From Shewanella sp. TC10 (GTDB lineage: Bacteria; Pseudomonadota; Gammaproteobacteria; Enterobacterales; Shewanellaceae): a stretch of 64,000 nt of DNA. Where the stretch lies: the NCBI RefSeq assembly GCF_009663145.1, contig NZ_VKHR01000016.1, positions 20,291-84,290 on the forward strand, written 5' to 3'. How positions within the stretch are numbered: the stretch's first letter is position 1; each line of letters starts with the position of its first letter. Of this stretch, positions 18,969 to 28,057 are shown piece after piece. Position numbers and translations under genes: made by a program. The notes under the pieces were generated by a model. The model was given only the letters and a program-made list of their open reading frames with translations. It did no database searches and was not told where the DNA came from.

Positions 18969-20073
18969 TATCGTCCCCTTCATCAGTATCTAATTGAGTT
19001 ATAGTTCCTAGCCCAGTGTTTTCCACTAAGTCATTAGAGTCTAACAATTGCTGTTGATCAGAGGGTTGAACATTTTCTTGAGCTTGCTCTGAAACGTCAT
19101 CTTTTATAGCCGTCTCATTTGACCCGTTGCCATCTAGTATTTCTGAGTCATTCATACTCGTTTGATTGACGCTATCAAAAGTAGTTTCCGCTTGCTCCGT
19201 ATCCTGAACACGGGGCTCAATGTCACTTTTCTTAGGTAACTGATCAACTATCTCAGTGGTATATTGTGGGTGTTCAGTTTTAATGGTTTGTACATTGGCT
19301 TGAATACCACTGGCTTGCTCTTGCAAATCATGCAACACCTGACGCATTCTTTCTTCAACTCGTAAATCAACACTTGAACGCATACTGTTGATAATACAGT
19401 CGCCCGGATTAAGTGAAGGATCAGCTTCTATATCCCAGTGGTTTTTTTGTAATTGCGCGTCACTATAAAGTTGGGTGACTAAAGTGGCATCATCAGGATG
19501 TAACCTGAGTTTGACTTGCTGCTCTTTGATAGGTAATGAGTCAACGCCTTGACGTAGCACTGACAAGATATGTTCAGGGTGAGTTTTTAGCTCATGACCG
19601 ACGATAGATTTAGCAAGATTAATCGCTAAAGTTAACACTTCGGCTTCGATTTCTGCATCAAGTAACATTAAAGGCTGTTCGAATTGCTTTACCAGCTGAG
19701 TTAATTGTTCAAGCACTTCATTGAGTTTGACTTGACCAACTTCATAGCCTTGTTGCTCACCTTGTGCAAAACCTTCAGCGTGTCCAAGCTCTAATCCTTC
19801 AAGCTTACCTTGTTCAAGACCTTGGCTATGACCTTCAATTTTACCTTGCTCAAATCCCTCTTGCTCAGCCTCAACACGGATCTGCTCAATTTCAGCCATA
19901 GTTGGTGGCAATAATGGTTTATCTTCACTTGGTGCTGAAGGATTTTGATTACCTTGAAAACCAAAAAGATTAGATGGCGCATCAGTTTGGTCTTCGGTCA
20001 CATCAGGTAGCTGCCAATGACTGAAATCTACGTCATCATTTTCAATTGATTTGTTGGTTTTAGATTCCGTCAT
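18937..20073 (-). CDS. fliH: FliH, negative regulator of the export ATPase, with acidic C-terminal extension
   Basis: FliH binds FliI and tethers it to FliN. Residues 73-113 contain 11 glycines spaced exactly four apart (GxxxG repeats), a known FliH helix-packing signature, here an unusually regular run. The conserved C-terminal FliI-binding domain covers about 120-255 ([29 protein letters not shown]). A further 120 residues (259-378) follow, acidic and Ser/Thr/Gln/Asn-rich without recognisable fold; E. coli FliH stops near the equivalent of 255. The extension's coding sequence covers the fliI ribosome site and start. AGGTAG site precedes the ATG. Confidence 0.94.
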   Translation of the reverse strand: MTESKTNKSIENDDVDFSHWQLPDVTEDQTDAPSNLFGFQGNQNPSAPSEDKPLLPPTMAEIEQIRVEAEQEGFEQGKIEGHSQGLEQGKLEGLELGHAEGFAQGEQQGYEVGQVKLNEVLEQLTQLVKQFEQPLMLLDAEIEAEVLTLAINLAKSIVGHELKTHPEHILSVLRQGVDSLPIKEQQVKLRLHPDDATLVTQLYSDAQLQKNHWDIEADPSLNPGDCIINSMRSSVDLRVEERMRQVLHDLQEQASGIQANVQTIKTEHPQYTTEIVDQLPKKSDIEPRVQDTEQAETTFDSVNQTSMNDSEILDGNGSNETAIKDDVSEQAQENVQPSDQQQLLDSNDLVENTGLGTITQLDTDEGDDNVKPSTSVTE

Positions 20074-20145
20074 CTGTCTACCTAATTTCTACTAAGATTA
20101 ATTTACTCACAAAACAGCTTTTAGGTAAATTCGTTAGTGACAAAG

Positions 20146-21192
20146 TTACAAGAACTCTTCACCGCCACCACCACCTAGCATAATTTCACCACTATCACTT
20201 AAGCGACGTGCAATAGCGAGGATTTCTTTTTGGGCAACTTCAACTTCACTAATACGTATTGGCCCCATGGCTTCAAGATCATCGCGAAGTAACTCACCAG
20301 CTCGTTTAGACATATTACCGATGATTTTATCTGACAATTGGTCATCAGCACCTTTTAGTGCTTTCATCAGTACATCTTGCTGTACTTCTCGAAGTAGTAC
20401 TTGTACACCACGGTCATCAACATCAATTAAGTTTTCAAATACAAACATAAGATCTTGAATTTGCTGCGCCATTTCCTCATCAGACTCACGCATCGTCTCC
20501 ATAATCTGGCTTTCAACGCCTGTATCTAAGAAGTTCATAATATTAGCAGCAGCTTTAAGTCCGCCCATTTTGGCAGCTTGTGCACCGCCTTGGCCAGCAA
20601 ACTGTTTCTCCATAATATCATTCAATTCTTGTAATGCTGCTGGTTGAACTTCTTCTAAATTGGCGATACGCATCATTAAATCAAGTCGAGTATTTTCAGG
20701 GAACTGACTGAAAATTTCAGCAGCTTGATCAGGCTCTAAATAGGATAGAACAATGGTCTGAATTTGCGGATGTTCGTTTTGAATAATAGTTGCAACTTGG
20801 CGTGCGTCCATCCACTTCAACGAGTCTAGACCTTTAGCACCACTACCCATGATAATTTGTTCGATTAAATTACCGGCTTTATCTTCACCCAGCGCGGCGG
20901 TTAATGCTTTTCTGACGAACTCTTCACTGTTAAAACCAATTGATGAGAACTTTTGGATTTCTTCAAGAAAAAGCTTATGAACTCCAATGACTTTTTCTTG
21001 ACCAAAATCTTCCATGGCGGCCATGGACATACCCACTTTTTGAACCTGTTTAGGTTCTAAATGTTTTAGTATTGAAGCCGCATCAGCTTCGCTAAGGCTC
21101 AAGAGTAAAATAGCGGTTTTTTCAGTTCCCGTTAAATCATCTGGGTTGAACCCTTTGGTAGCCTCTGCTACCGAAACTTCATCATTTGCCAT
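20146..21192 (-). CDS. fliG: FliG, rotor/switch protein
   Basis: FliG transmits torque from stators to the MS-ring. N-terminal domain (binding FliF), armadillo-like middle domain with EHPQ motif (NEHPQIQTIVLSYL), and C-terminal torque domain with the charged helix around DDLEAMGPIRISEVE are all present. 348 residues with a Gly-rich tail (GGGGGEEFL). Its ATG lies inside the end of fliF (11-base overlap), so the two are translationally coupled. Confidence 0.97.
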   Translation of the reverse strand: MANDEVSVAEATKGFNPDDLTGTEKTAILLLSLSEADAASILKHLEPKQVQKVGMSMAAMEDFGQEKVIGVHKLFLEEIQKFSSIGFNSEEFVRKALTAALGEDKAGNLIEQIIMGSGAKGLDSLKWMDARQVATIIQNEHPQIQTIVLSYLEPDQAAEIFSQFPENTRLDLMMRIANLEEVQPAALQELNDIMEKQFAGQGGAQAAKMGGLKAAANIMNFLDTGVESQIMETMRESDEEMAQQIQDLMFVFENLIDVDDRGVQVLLREVQQDVLMKALKGADDQLSDKIIGNMSKRAGELLRDDLEAMGPIRISEVEVAQKEILAIARRLSDSGEIMLGGGGGEEFL

Positions 21193-22876
21193 CGTCTTGT
21201 AACCAACTCTTAATTACTTGGGTAGAAAGTTCAGGTTCATTTGCCACTAAAGCCCGAATTGATTTAATCATATCATCATCTTTATGCAGATTTGGGATCT
21301 GAATGGAACCATCATCAGCATAACTGTAATCTGCCTCCTGCGTATTCAACATACCCAGAGTATCAGCAGCGTACTGGTCTTCAATCTCAGCTAATTCATG
21401 GCCTAAACGAGCCTCTTCTGGCATTTCAATTTCATTGGTTTTCAGCAGTTTATTCAACATTGGTCTGATAACAAATAGAATTAACACTAAGACTAATAAT
21501 GCACCTAAAATGAGTCTTACTGCACGCCAAAACCAAGGTTGCTCCCATAGCTCAGGCTCAGGTAATGCTTCGATTAATTGATCCATAAATGGCACAGTTA
21601 CCACTTCTAAAGTATCACCACGCTGACTTGTGAACCCCATAGCACCTTCAAGTAATCGACGAATATTCGTCAGCTCTTGCTCGGTTCTTGGCACTCTTGT
21701 GACCACACCATTTTCATCAACCGCGCCAGGTTTGTAATCAATCGCCACAGAAACACTGACTCGTCTTACTTGACCCACTTGCTGACGGGTGTGACTGATT
21801 GTGGTGTCTAACTCAAAGTTACGTGTTGCTTCACGGTGACTGTCACCATTTACTGAAGTTGTTTCTGCTTCACCAGCTGCTTGGGGGATATCTGATTCCA
21901 TTGGTGGCTGATTCGACAACGCCCCAGGGATCCCGCCCATGGATTGACCTGATGAATTACGCTCAATAGTCATTTCACTACGAATAGCCGGTAAATCAGG
22001 TGAAAATCGTTTTGCAGTTTGTTCAACCGCGGTGAAATCCATATTCACATCGACCTGAGAGGTAAAGTTTTCAGGTCCTAAAATAGGCATTAGAATTGAT
22101 TCGACTTTGTTACGATATTCAGCTTCTTTTTGCTGAACTAACTCTTGTTCACGACGTGCTCTAGATGATGCTGCATCTTGGCTACCTGAGTTAAGTAAAC
22201 GTCCATTTGAATCTGTTACGGTAACACGTGTAGGGTCTAAACCTTGTACTGCTGAAGCCACAATATCGACGATTGAATCGATTTCTTCTTGCCCTAAACT
22301 GCCACGACGAACGCTAACAACAACTGTTGCACTCGGTTTTGATTTATTACGTGCGAACACATTTTCTTTTGGCAGGGCTAAAATCACTTTTGCACGGGTT
22401 ACGCTTTTTAACTCTTCAATTACTCTGGCTAAGTTAATTTCTTGGCTTTGCTTTAATCGTGCTTGCTCCATACGTTGGCTCACACCAAAACCACTATCTT
22501 TGCTTAGATAATCTGTTGGCTGACTTGAGGCTTCAACGCCTGCACGACCTAATAATAATTTTACATTTTGATATTTGTCTTCTGGAATGCTGACGACATC
22601 GCCAGAAATCTTATAAGCGATTTTATTTTTATCCAAAACGTCCAACACTTGGATCATTTCGTTTGTTTCCATTTGACCTAACGGTCTGTACTCAGGCTCT
22701 TGTGCCCACATCATCATAAATACAGCCAATACTAAACAAACGGCTAATGCCAGAATCATAGTAATTTGACGCATAAAATCAGCACTACCAAAAGAACTCA
22801 TCAAACCAGGTTTATTTTCCTGCTGAATCCCTGTGCTACTAGCGGTATCTGAATCTAATACGAGATCTGTACTCAC
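21182..22876 (-). CDS. fliF: FliF, MS-ring protein (GTG start)
   Basis: FliF builds the inner-membrane MS-ring on which the flagellum assembles. First membrane helix at about 37-55 (ITMILALAVCLVLAVFMMMW), ring-building motifs in the periplasm (EYRPL; RVILALPKENVFARN; TVTDSNGRLL), second membrane helix at about 453-475, then the FliG-binding cytoplasmic tail. GTG at 22876 with AGG 8 bases upstream. 564 residues is typical. Confidence 0.97.
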   Translation of the reverse strand: MSTDLVLDSDTASSTGIQQENKPGLMSSFGSADFMRQITMILALAVCLVLAVFMMMWAQEPEYRPLGQMETNEMIQVLDVLDKNKIAYKISGDVVSIPEDKYQNVKLLLGRAGVEASSQPTDYLSKDSGFGVSQRMEQARLKQSQEINLARVIEELKSVTRAKVILALPKENVFARNKSKPSATVVVSVRRGSLGQEEIDSIVDIVASAVQGLDPTRVTVTDSNGRLLNSGSQDAASSRARREQELVQQKEAEYRNKVESILMPILGPENFTSQVDVNMDFTAVEQTAKRFSPDLPAIRSEMTIERNSSGQSMGGIPGALSNQPPMESDIPQAAGEAETTSVNGDSHREATRNFELDTTISHTRQQVGQVRRVSVSVAIDYKPGAVDENGVVTRVPRTEQELTNIRRLLEGAMGFTSQRGDTLEVVTVPFMDQLIEALPEPELWEQPWFWRAVRLILGALLVLVLILFVIRPMLNKLLKTNEIEMPEEARLGHELAEIEDQYAADTLGMLNTQEADYSYADDGSIQIPNLHKDDDMIKSIRALVANEPELSTQVIKSWLQDDGK

Positions 22877-22910
22877 AATAATTACCTACTTTCTAATCTG
22901 ATAAAGAGGC

Positions 22911-23252
22911 CTAAACAGGCATGCTCATAATTTCTTTATAAGCTTCTACAAGCTTATTTCTTACCTGTACTGTGGCTTCAAAAGCCACACCAGATTTTTC
23001 ACGAGCGATGACGGTATCTGATAAAGTTACTGTCGAATCCCCCATCTCTAAGCGAGTGGCTAGGTTAGCCGAGTTTTTCTGTAACTCAGTCACACCACCA
23101 ACGGCTTGAGAAAGTAACTCTCCAAAATCTGCCCCAGAAGTGTTTCCCACTTTTTGGACCATATCTGGCTGAATAGGTGAACGTAGATTAGGCGAAATTT
23201 CACCACGAAGTGATTGCATTTCTTGTAAAAAAGGATTTGAACTAATCTGCAT
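22911..23252 (-). CDS. fliE: FliE, MS-ring/rod junction protein
   Basis: FliE joins the rod to the MS-ring and is among the first proteins exported. The 113 residues include the conserved C-terminal helices (KSGVAFEATVQVRNKLVEAYKEIMSMPV). GGAG lies 6 bases before the ATG. First gene of the fliE-fliF-fliG-fliH-fliI-fliJ unit, preceded by a good sigma-54 site. Confidence 0.96.
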   Translation of the reverse strand: MQISSNPFLQEMQSLRGEISPNLRSPIQPDMVQKVGNTSGADFGELLSQAVGGVTELQKNSANLATRLEMGDSTVTLSDTVIAREKSGVAFEATVQVRNKLVEAYKEIMSMPV

Positions 23253-23307
23253 TGTAATCTCCTATTCGTCGGATAATTGACGACTAAAAACCAGTTACAA
23301 TAGATTT

Positions 23308-23324
23308 AGCAAGTTGAATGCCAA
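23308..23324 (-). promoter_or_regulatory. Sigma-54 promoter before fliE
   Basis: Minus strand reads TTGGCAT-N5-TTGCT with correct 10-base GG/GC spacing, about 55-70 bases before the fliE ATG. It probably drives fliEFGHIJ under FlrC control. Confidence 0.8.
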
Positions 23325-23394
23325 CAATATAGGTATATTGAAAGATTAAGCAGATTTATCACTAAAGGTTGGCTGTTTGACTAACAAATAGGCA

Positions 23395-23426
23395 GCAGGC
23401 CTAATTATTCAATAAATTAGGCCTGC
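23395..23426 (-). terminator. 12-bp inverted repeat after flrC, possible terminator
   Basis: GCAGGCCTAATT and its exact complement surround an 8-base loop, 31 bases downstream of the flrC stop. The T-tract that follows on the minus strand is broken, so termination is plausible but not certain. It separates flrBC from fliE. Confidence 0.55.
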
Positions 23427-23456
23427 TTGAGACGTGATGTATAAAGTAATCAGGCG

Positions 23457-24806
23457 CTATGCAGGAACTTGAATTCCCATGTCACGCATTTTTGCCATTT
23501 TATAACGTAAAGTTCTGGCACTGATCCCTAGTTTTTCAGCCACATCTTTGCGACTGCCATTACATTGATTTAACGTTTCTAAAATAATGACATGCTCTTG
23601 GGCTTTTAACTCTCCACCAAGGCCATCGTTCTCTACGGCTGGCTTAGCTTGTAAAGGTTCAGATTGCTGTAACTCAACTTCATTAGTGTCGAGAATAATA
23701 TCGCTTGTAGAGATCTCATCACCGGTATGAAGAATAAGTGCTCGTTGAATCACATTATCGAGCTCACGGACATTTCCCGGCCAACGATAAGTAAGTAGTC
23801 TTCGACAGGCTACTTCATCTAAGCTTGGTACAGGTGAGATATTGGCTTTTTTAGCATGTTTAACCAGTATATGACGAGCAAGCGGCAATATGTCTGCAGG
23901 ACGTTGGTTTAATGCTGGCCAAGTTAAAGGAAATACATTAATTCGATAATATAAATCCTCTCTGAAACCTCCTGAGGCAACCATTTCTTTTAAATCTCGG
24001 TTTGATGTCGCAAGTACTCTGACATCCAATGAAATAGTTTTTCGACCACCCAGGCGTTCTACTTCTCGTTCTTGTAAAACACGTAGTAATTTAGCTTGTA
24101 ATCCCAATTCCATTTCTGAAATTTCATCTAATAAAATTGTGCCGCCTTGTGCCTGTTCAAATTTGCCAGGACAAGCTTGATAAGCACCAGTAAAAGCGCC
24201 TTTTTCATAGCCAAATAAGGTCGCCTCTAACATGTTTTCAGGAATAGCGGCGCAATTTATCGCAATGAAAGGCTGTTCTGTACGGGTACTATTTTGATGA
24301 ATATATCGCGCTAGCACTTCTTTACCTGAACCACTTGGCCCCATAATCATTACTGATGCATCAGAGCTTGCCACACGCTGCGCAATTGATAACAAAGCCA
24401 AACTTTTATCATCTGCAACCACGGGTTGGTCAAGGTTTTGCTTTAACGGTAAATAACGTGATACTTGATTCAATAATACTTCTGGAGCAAATGGTTTAGC
24501 CAGATAATCGACAGCGCCAAGCTTTATTGCGCTCACAGCACTATCGATTGTGGCATATGCTGTCATTAACAAAACAGGTACTTTATTGTTTTGTTGCTGT
24601 AAATAATTCAGTAATCCAATACCACCAATGCCTTCCATCTGTACATCACTGATAACGAGATCAAACTCATTGGACTTTAAAGCAATGATCGCTTCTTCTG
24701 CAGATGCGACATCGACACATTCATAACTTGCCAAAAGTAAGGTATCAAGTAAGGCTTCTCGTAAAGATTCATCATCTTCTACAAGTAATAGTTTTGCTTC
24801 ACCCAT
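23457..24806 (-). CDS. flrC: FlrC (FleR), sigma-54-dependent response regulator
   Basis: FlrC, phosphorylated by FlrB, activates sigma-54 promoters of hook and basal-body genes. Receiver domain with D11/D12 and phospho-acceptor D54 (ISDVQMEG), AAA+ domain with Walker A GPSGSGKE, canonical GAFTGA loop and Walker B GGTILLDEISEM, then a Fis-type helix-turn-helix (CNGSRKDVAEKLGISARTL). ATG 24806 is preferred: GGAGG lies 7 bases upstream and it overlaps the flrB stop by 8 bases. A longer start at 24824 would place the ribosome site inside the gene. 449 residues. Confidence 0.95.
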   Translation of the reverse strand: MGEAKLLLVEDDESLREALLDTLLLASYECVDVASAEEAIIALKSNEFDLVISDVQMEGIGGIGLLNYLQQQNNKVPVLLMTAYATIDSAVSAIKLGAVDYLAKPFAPEVLLNQVSRYLPLKQNLDQPVVADDKSLALLSIAQRVASSDASVMIMGPSGSGKEVLARYIHQNSTRTEQPFIAINCAAIPENMLEATLFGYEKGAFTGAYQACPGKFEQAQGGTILLDEISEMELGLQAKLLRVLQEREVERLGGRKTISLDVRVLATSNRDLKEMVASGGFREDLYYRINVFPLTWPALNQRPADILPLARHILVKHAKKANISPVPSLDEVACRRLLTYRWPGNVRELDNVIQRALILHTGDEISTSDIILDTNEVELQQSEPLQAKPAVENDGLGGELKAQEHVIILETLNQCNGSRKDVAEKLGISARTLRYKMAKMRDMGIQVPA

Positions 24807-26022
24807 GAGTTGCCTCCACTCCATTTACATTATCATTTGTATGTTGTTCTGGTTTAGAATTAATTGACTGATAAATAGGAAATGATAGTCGAATCAAACA
24901 ACCTTTATTCGGTTGTGACGAAACTTGTACAGTACCATTATGATTGCGAACCACAGTTTGAACCACCGCAAGACCTAAACCAGTACCCTGACTCTTAGTG
25001 GTAAAAAAAGGTTCTAGTATTTGCTGTTGCATATCAGCTGCTAACCCTTTGCCATTATCAATAACATCAATATGGATGTGAGTATCTGATGCAGCAGTTA
25101 TGAGCCTAATTTCGGTAGCATTAGCTTCTAAGCTATTCATCACTAAGTTATTAATTGCTGAGCTTAAAGCATTCCCGTTCGCTAATATCTTCTCACTAGA
25201 GTGATTAAAATATTTTAACTTACATTGTTTGTTTTCAACTATAGGTTCACAGCTCGCTAGCACAGGCTCAATGATATCTTCCGCAGTCATGGGTTCAGAC
25301 ACATCATCTTGTTTATTTTTCGCCATTAGCAGCATGTCATTTACTTGGCGCTCAAGCTCATTAAGTCTATCAACGAGTTTTGTTTGAAAACGTTTTTTGG
25401 CTGTATCATTTAGCTTAGGACTTGCCAAGTTTGATGCATACAGCATCGCAGCAGAAAGTGGCGTTCTTACCTGGTGAGCTAATGTCGCTACCATTTTGCC
25501 TAGTGCGGATAAGCGCTGCAGGTGAGATAAGTTTTTTTGTAATAAACGGGTTTCTGTTAAATCAGTTAATACAATTAATTGTCCAGGTTCCGGTGTCAGC
25601 GGTGTAATGGCTAGCTTAACTCTACGACCATTTTTAAGTGAGACTTCATGACCATCATCTTCTTGGGGAGAGAAAGCACGATTAATGATATCAAACCATT
25701 TAGCACCTTGAAGCGGTCGACCTAATAATTCTGTAGCAACTGGATTAGCTAGAGTGACCAAGCCATCTCCATTGATAATCACAACACCAGAAGGCATTGC
25801 TTGAAGGATATGCGCCATTTGATTCGACATATTCGCCGCCTTTTGCGGTGTGGAACGCCCAATGTGCTCAGCTGAACCTTTACTAGATGCTGTAATTAGG
25901 CTCTCAACACCTTTTACACTGGTACTCGTGTCATTATAGCTATCACTTAAAGAATCCACTACATCTAATAGGGAGCTTGGCTCTATCATAGTTTGCGCTG
26001 AACTGTTGTGTGCCGAAAACAT
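24799..26022 (-). CDS. flrB: FlrB (FleS), sensor histidine kinase of the flagellar cascade
   Basis: Cytosolic kinase that phosphorylates FlrC. No membrane segment is seen. A PAS-like domain (about 70-150; SGVVIINGDGLVTLANPVATELLGR), HisKA with phospho-His in LAHQVRTPLSAA (His 183), and HATPase with NNLVMNSLEA (N box), DNGKGL and TGLGLAVV (G boxes). ATG 26022 is chosen for GGAG 5 bases upstream; an in-frame GTG sits 6 bases earlier. Preceded by a sigma-54 site and by the flrA terminator, so it can be transcribed separately from flrA. Confidence 0.95.
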   Translation of the reverse strand: MFSAHNSSAQTMIEPSSLLDVVDSLSDSYNDTSTSVKGVESLITASSKGSAEHIGRSTPQKAANMSNQMAHILQAMPSGVVIINGDGLVTLANPVATELLGRPLQGAKWFDIINRAFSPQEDDGHEVSLKNGRRVKLAITPLTPEPGQLIVLTDLTETRLLQKNLSHLQRLSALGKMVATLAHQVRTPLSAAMLYASNLASPKLNDTAKKRFQTKLVDRLNELERQVNDMLLMAKNKQDDVSEPMTAEDIIEPVLASCEPIVENKQCKLKYFNHSSEKILANGNALSSAINNLVMNSLEANATEIRLITAASDTHIHIDVIDNGKGLAADMQQQILEPFFTTKSQGTGLGLAVVQTVVRNHNGTVQVSSQPNKGCLIRLSFPIYQSINSKPEQHTNDNVNGVEATHG

Positions 26023-26060
26023 AGCCACTCCGTCAAAATATTATCTTTGGTTAGAGCTAA

Positions 26061-26077
26061 TGCATTTGATGTGCCAA
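26061..26077 (-). promoter_or_regulatory. Sigma-54 promoter before flrB
   Basis: Minus strand reads TTGGCAC-N5-ATGCA: perfect -24 box, -12 box ATGC for TTGC, correct spacing. It lies about 40 bases before flrB, matching the known FlrA-dependent flrBC promoter of Vibrio/Shewanella-type cascades. Confidence 0.75.
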
Positions 26078-26102
26078 AACATAACTATTGTTTATAGACA
26101 TA

Positions 26103-26132
26103 AAAAAAGCATGCCTAAGGCATGCTTTTACT
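26103..26132 (-). terminator. Rho-independent terminator after flrA
   Basis: An 11-bp stem (AAAAGCATGCC paired with GGCATGCTTTT), short loop, then a T-run on the minus strand, about 25 bases beyond the flrA stop. It isolates flrA from flrBC. Confidence 0.85.
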
Positions 26133-26155
26133 GTAACAGTTAAATCGTAAATTGG

Positions 26156-27586
26156 TTAATCTTTACTCATTCCATACTTGCGCATTTTCTCAACAAGCGT
26201 CGTTCTTCGTATTCCCAACATTTCAGCAGCACGAGCAACGACATTATCTTGCTGTTCTAGAGCTTGGCGGATCATATCGATTTCTAGCTCAGCTAATAAG
26301 TCTTTAAGGTTAACGCCTTCTGGAGGTAACTCACTTGGGAAACGCGTTTCAGGGATCTCAATAGGTTCATCATCACTGAAAATTGACGCTAAAGCATCAC
26401 GTTCTTGTTGCTCTTCACTGATCTCAACACTGTACTCTGGCACATCGATATAACGATACTTACGAGGTAAATCATTAACATCAACAAGTCCACCGGGGAA
26501 AAGTATCGTTAGGCGTTCAACCAAGTTAGATAATTCACGAACGTTACCTGACCAATTATGTTCCTTTAATGATTCTATAGCACGTTGAGTAAAACGGATT
26601 TTACCACGGCCTTCATTAAAGACTCTGCTAACCAGTTCTTGTAGTAGCAGTGGTACATCATCACGACGCTCACTTAATGATGGCATCTCGATTGGGAATA
26701 CATTTAAACGATAGTAAAGATCTTCACGGAACAAGTTTTCATTAATCATCGTTTCTAAATCACGATGCGTTGCAGCTACCACCCGTACATCCGTTGTGAT
26801 GGTTTTCGAACCACCTACTCTTTCAAACACTTTTTCTTGAAGCACACGCAGTAGCTTAACCTGCATTTGCAAAGGCATATCACCAATTTCATCTAAAAAC
26901 AGCGTGCCATTTTCAGCTAATTCAAAACGACCTTTTCGGGTAGAAATCGCGCCAGTAAAAGAGCCTTTTTCATGGCCAAAAAGCTCACTTTCTAACAATT
27001 CTGGTGGGATAGCGCCACAATTTACAGGAATAAAAGGACCGTCACGGCGCTCAGACATGTAATGGATATTACGCGCGACAACTTCTTTACCAGTTCCTGA
27101 TTGACCTAATACCAATACCGTCGCATCAGAAGAAGCAACTTGGCTTATCAGATGACGAACGTTGGCTATGCCTTCACTACGCCCAACAAGTGAACGGAAT
27201 AACTTAGTTTGATTAGCACTGGTTGGAATTTGTGGTTGTTTAGCCTGACCGTAGACTTGGCAAAAATGTAACAGCTCAGTTAGTTGTGGGTAGTTAATGG
27301 GCTCATCAATAGTGCCTAAAACATTGACACCATTTACTTCAAGAGCACCAATTAATAATACGGGCTGCCACGGAATTGATGACTGAACATCTTTAATAAA
27401 TTCAGGAGATACAGATTCAGTATCTATGACTAAGGCTCTGAAACGCGATTCGCGCGTTAATGACGCAAGATCATCTGTAGTGATGATATGGTGTTTTTCA
27501 TCTAAAAATTCAAAAATACAACAAAGACGAGACACACGCTCAGAAGGTTCAGCAACAATTAAAATTCGTTGTTCTATTTGCATCAT
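26156..27586 (-). CDS. flrA: FlrA (FleQ), master sigma-54 activator of flagellar genes
   Basis: Top regulator of the polar flagellar cascade. FleQ-type N-terminal domain (1-125) without the full receiver triad, AAA+ domain with Walker A GQSGTGKE (161-168), and Walker B GTLFLDEIGDM. The sigma-54-contact loop, usually GAFTGA, reads GSFTGA (208-213). C-terminal Fis-type helix-turn-helix (NVVARAAEMLGIRRTTLVEKM). Two adjacent ATGs are possible starts. It is monocistronic: a terminator follows it, and a 471-base gap separates it from fliS upstream. FlhG and, in some relatives, cyclic di-GMP act on this protein. Confidence 0.95.
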   Translation of the reverse strand: MMQIEQRILIVAEPSERVSRLCCIFEFLDEKHHIITTDDLASLTRESRFRALVIDTESVSPEFIKDVQSSIPWQPVLLIGALEVNGVNVLGTIDEPINYPQLTELLHFCQVYGQAKQPQIPTSANQTKLFRSLVGRSEGIANVRHLISQVASSDATVLVLGQSGTGKEVVARNIHYMSERRDGPFIPVNCGAIPPELLESELFGHEKGSFTGAISTRKGRFELAENGTLFLDEIGDMPLQMQVKLLRVLQEKVFERVGGSKTITTDVRVVAATHRDLETMINENLFREDLYYRLNVFPIEMPSLSERRDDVPLLLQELVSRVFNEGRGKIRFTQRAIESLKEHNWSGNVRELSNLVERLTILFPGGLVDVNDLPRKYRYIDVPEYSVEISEEQQERDALASIFSDDEPIEIPETRFPSELPPEGVNLKDLLAELEIDMIRQALEQQDNVVARAAEMLGIRRTTLVEKMRKYGMSKD

Positions 27587-27734
27587 GTAAGAAGGCCAAA
27601 GCTCTAGTTATTAGTTATTCAAGGTCATATTCATGTTATTAGGTCTTTAACTGCTCAAAAATCAGAGCCTCGACTTGAATATTGATTATCGCGCTATATT
27701 TATTGATGTCAAAACCTACCGGCTCAGTGACACA

Positions 27735-27763
27735 ATTATAATATAAACATTAACATAGCAGAA
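27735..27763 (-). promoter_or_regulatory. Weak candidate sigma-70 promoter for flrA
   Basis: A perfect TATAAT on the minus strand (27735-27740) has TTCTGC 17 bases upstream as -35, a poor match. In AT-rich DNA a TATAAT can occur by chance. Confidence 0.3.
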
Positions 27764-28011
27764 TGCATACTCATATTTTTTAATCTTTACTTAAATATAG
27801 CCAAACCTGCAATAAAGTTTAAACGAATACGCAAAAAATAAATATTGTATTATCAGAGCATGAGAATCAAGTATCACGAGCTATTATTCTACCATGCTGT
27901 TGATTTAAGTCACTAACAGTTGTTTTTATAGGCAACTTTAATGATTTAGTTAAGAGGTACGCTATAAAATAGACGAGTTAACTGAAGTGTTTATCATCAA
28001 ATAGAGCTTAA

Positions 28012-28040
28012 AAAAAAGACGCCATCGGCGTCTATTTTTT
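28012..28040 (-). terminator. Rho-independent terminator after fliS
   Basis: Stem AGACGCC/GGCGTCT with a 3-base loop, followed on the minus strand by a run of eight T. It lies about 20 bases after the fliS stop and ends the fliD-fliT-fliS unit. Confidence 0.9.
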
Positions 28041-28057
28041 AAAGGTAACATATAGTA

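Larger units (their letters stand above)
27587..28057 (-). other. Long AT-rich intergenic region between fliS and flrA
   Basis: No convincing coding sequence on either strand. It contains the fliS terminator at its right end and presumably the flrA promoter. The large size for such a compact locus suggests regulatory sites for the master activator, but I recognise none beyond a weak sigma-70-like candidate. Confidence 0.6.
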
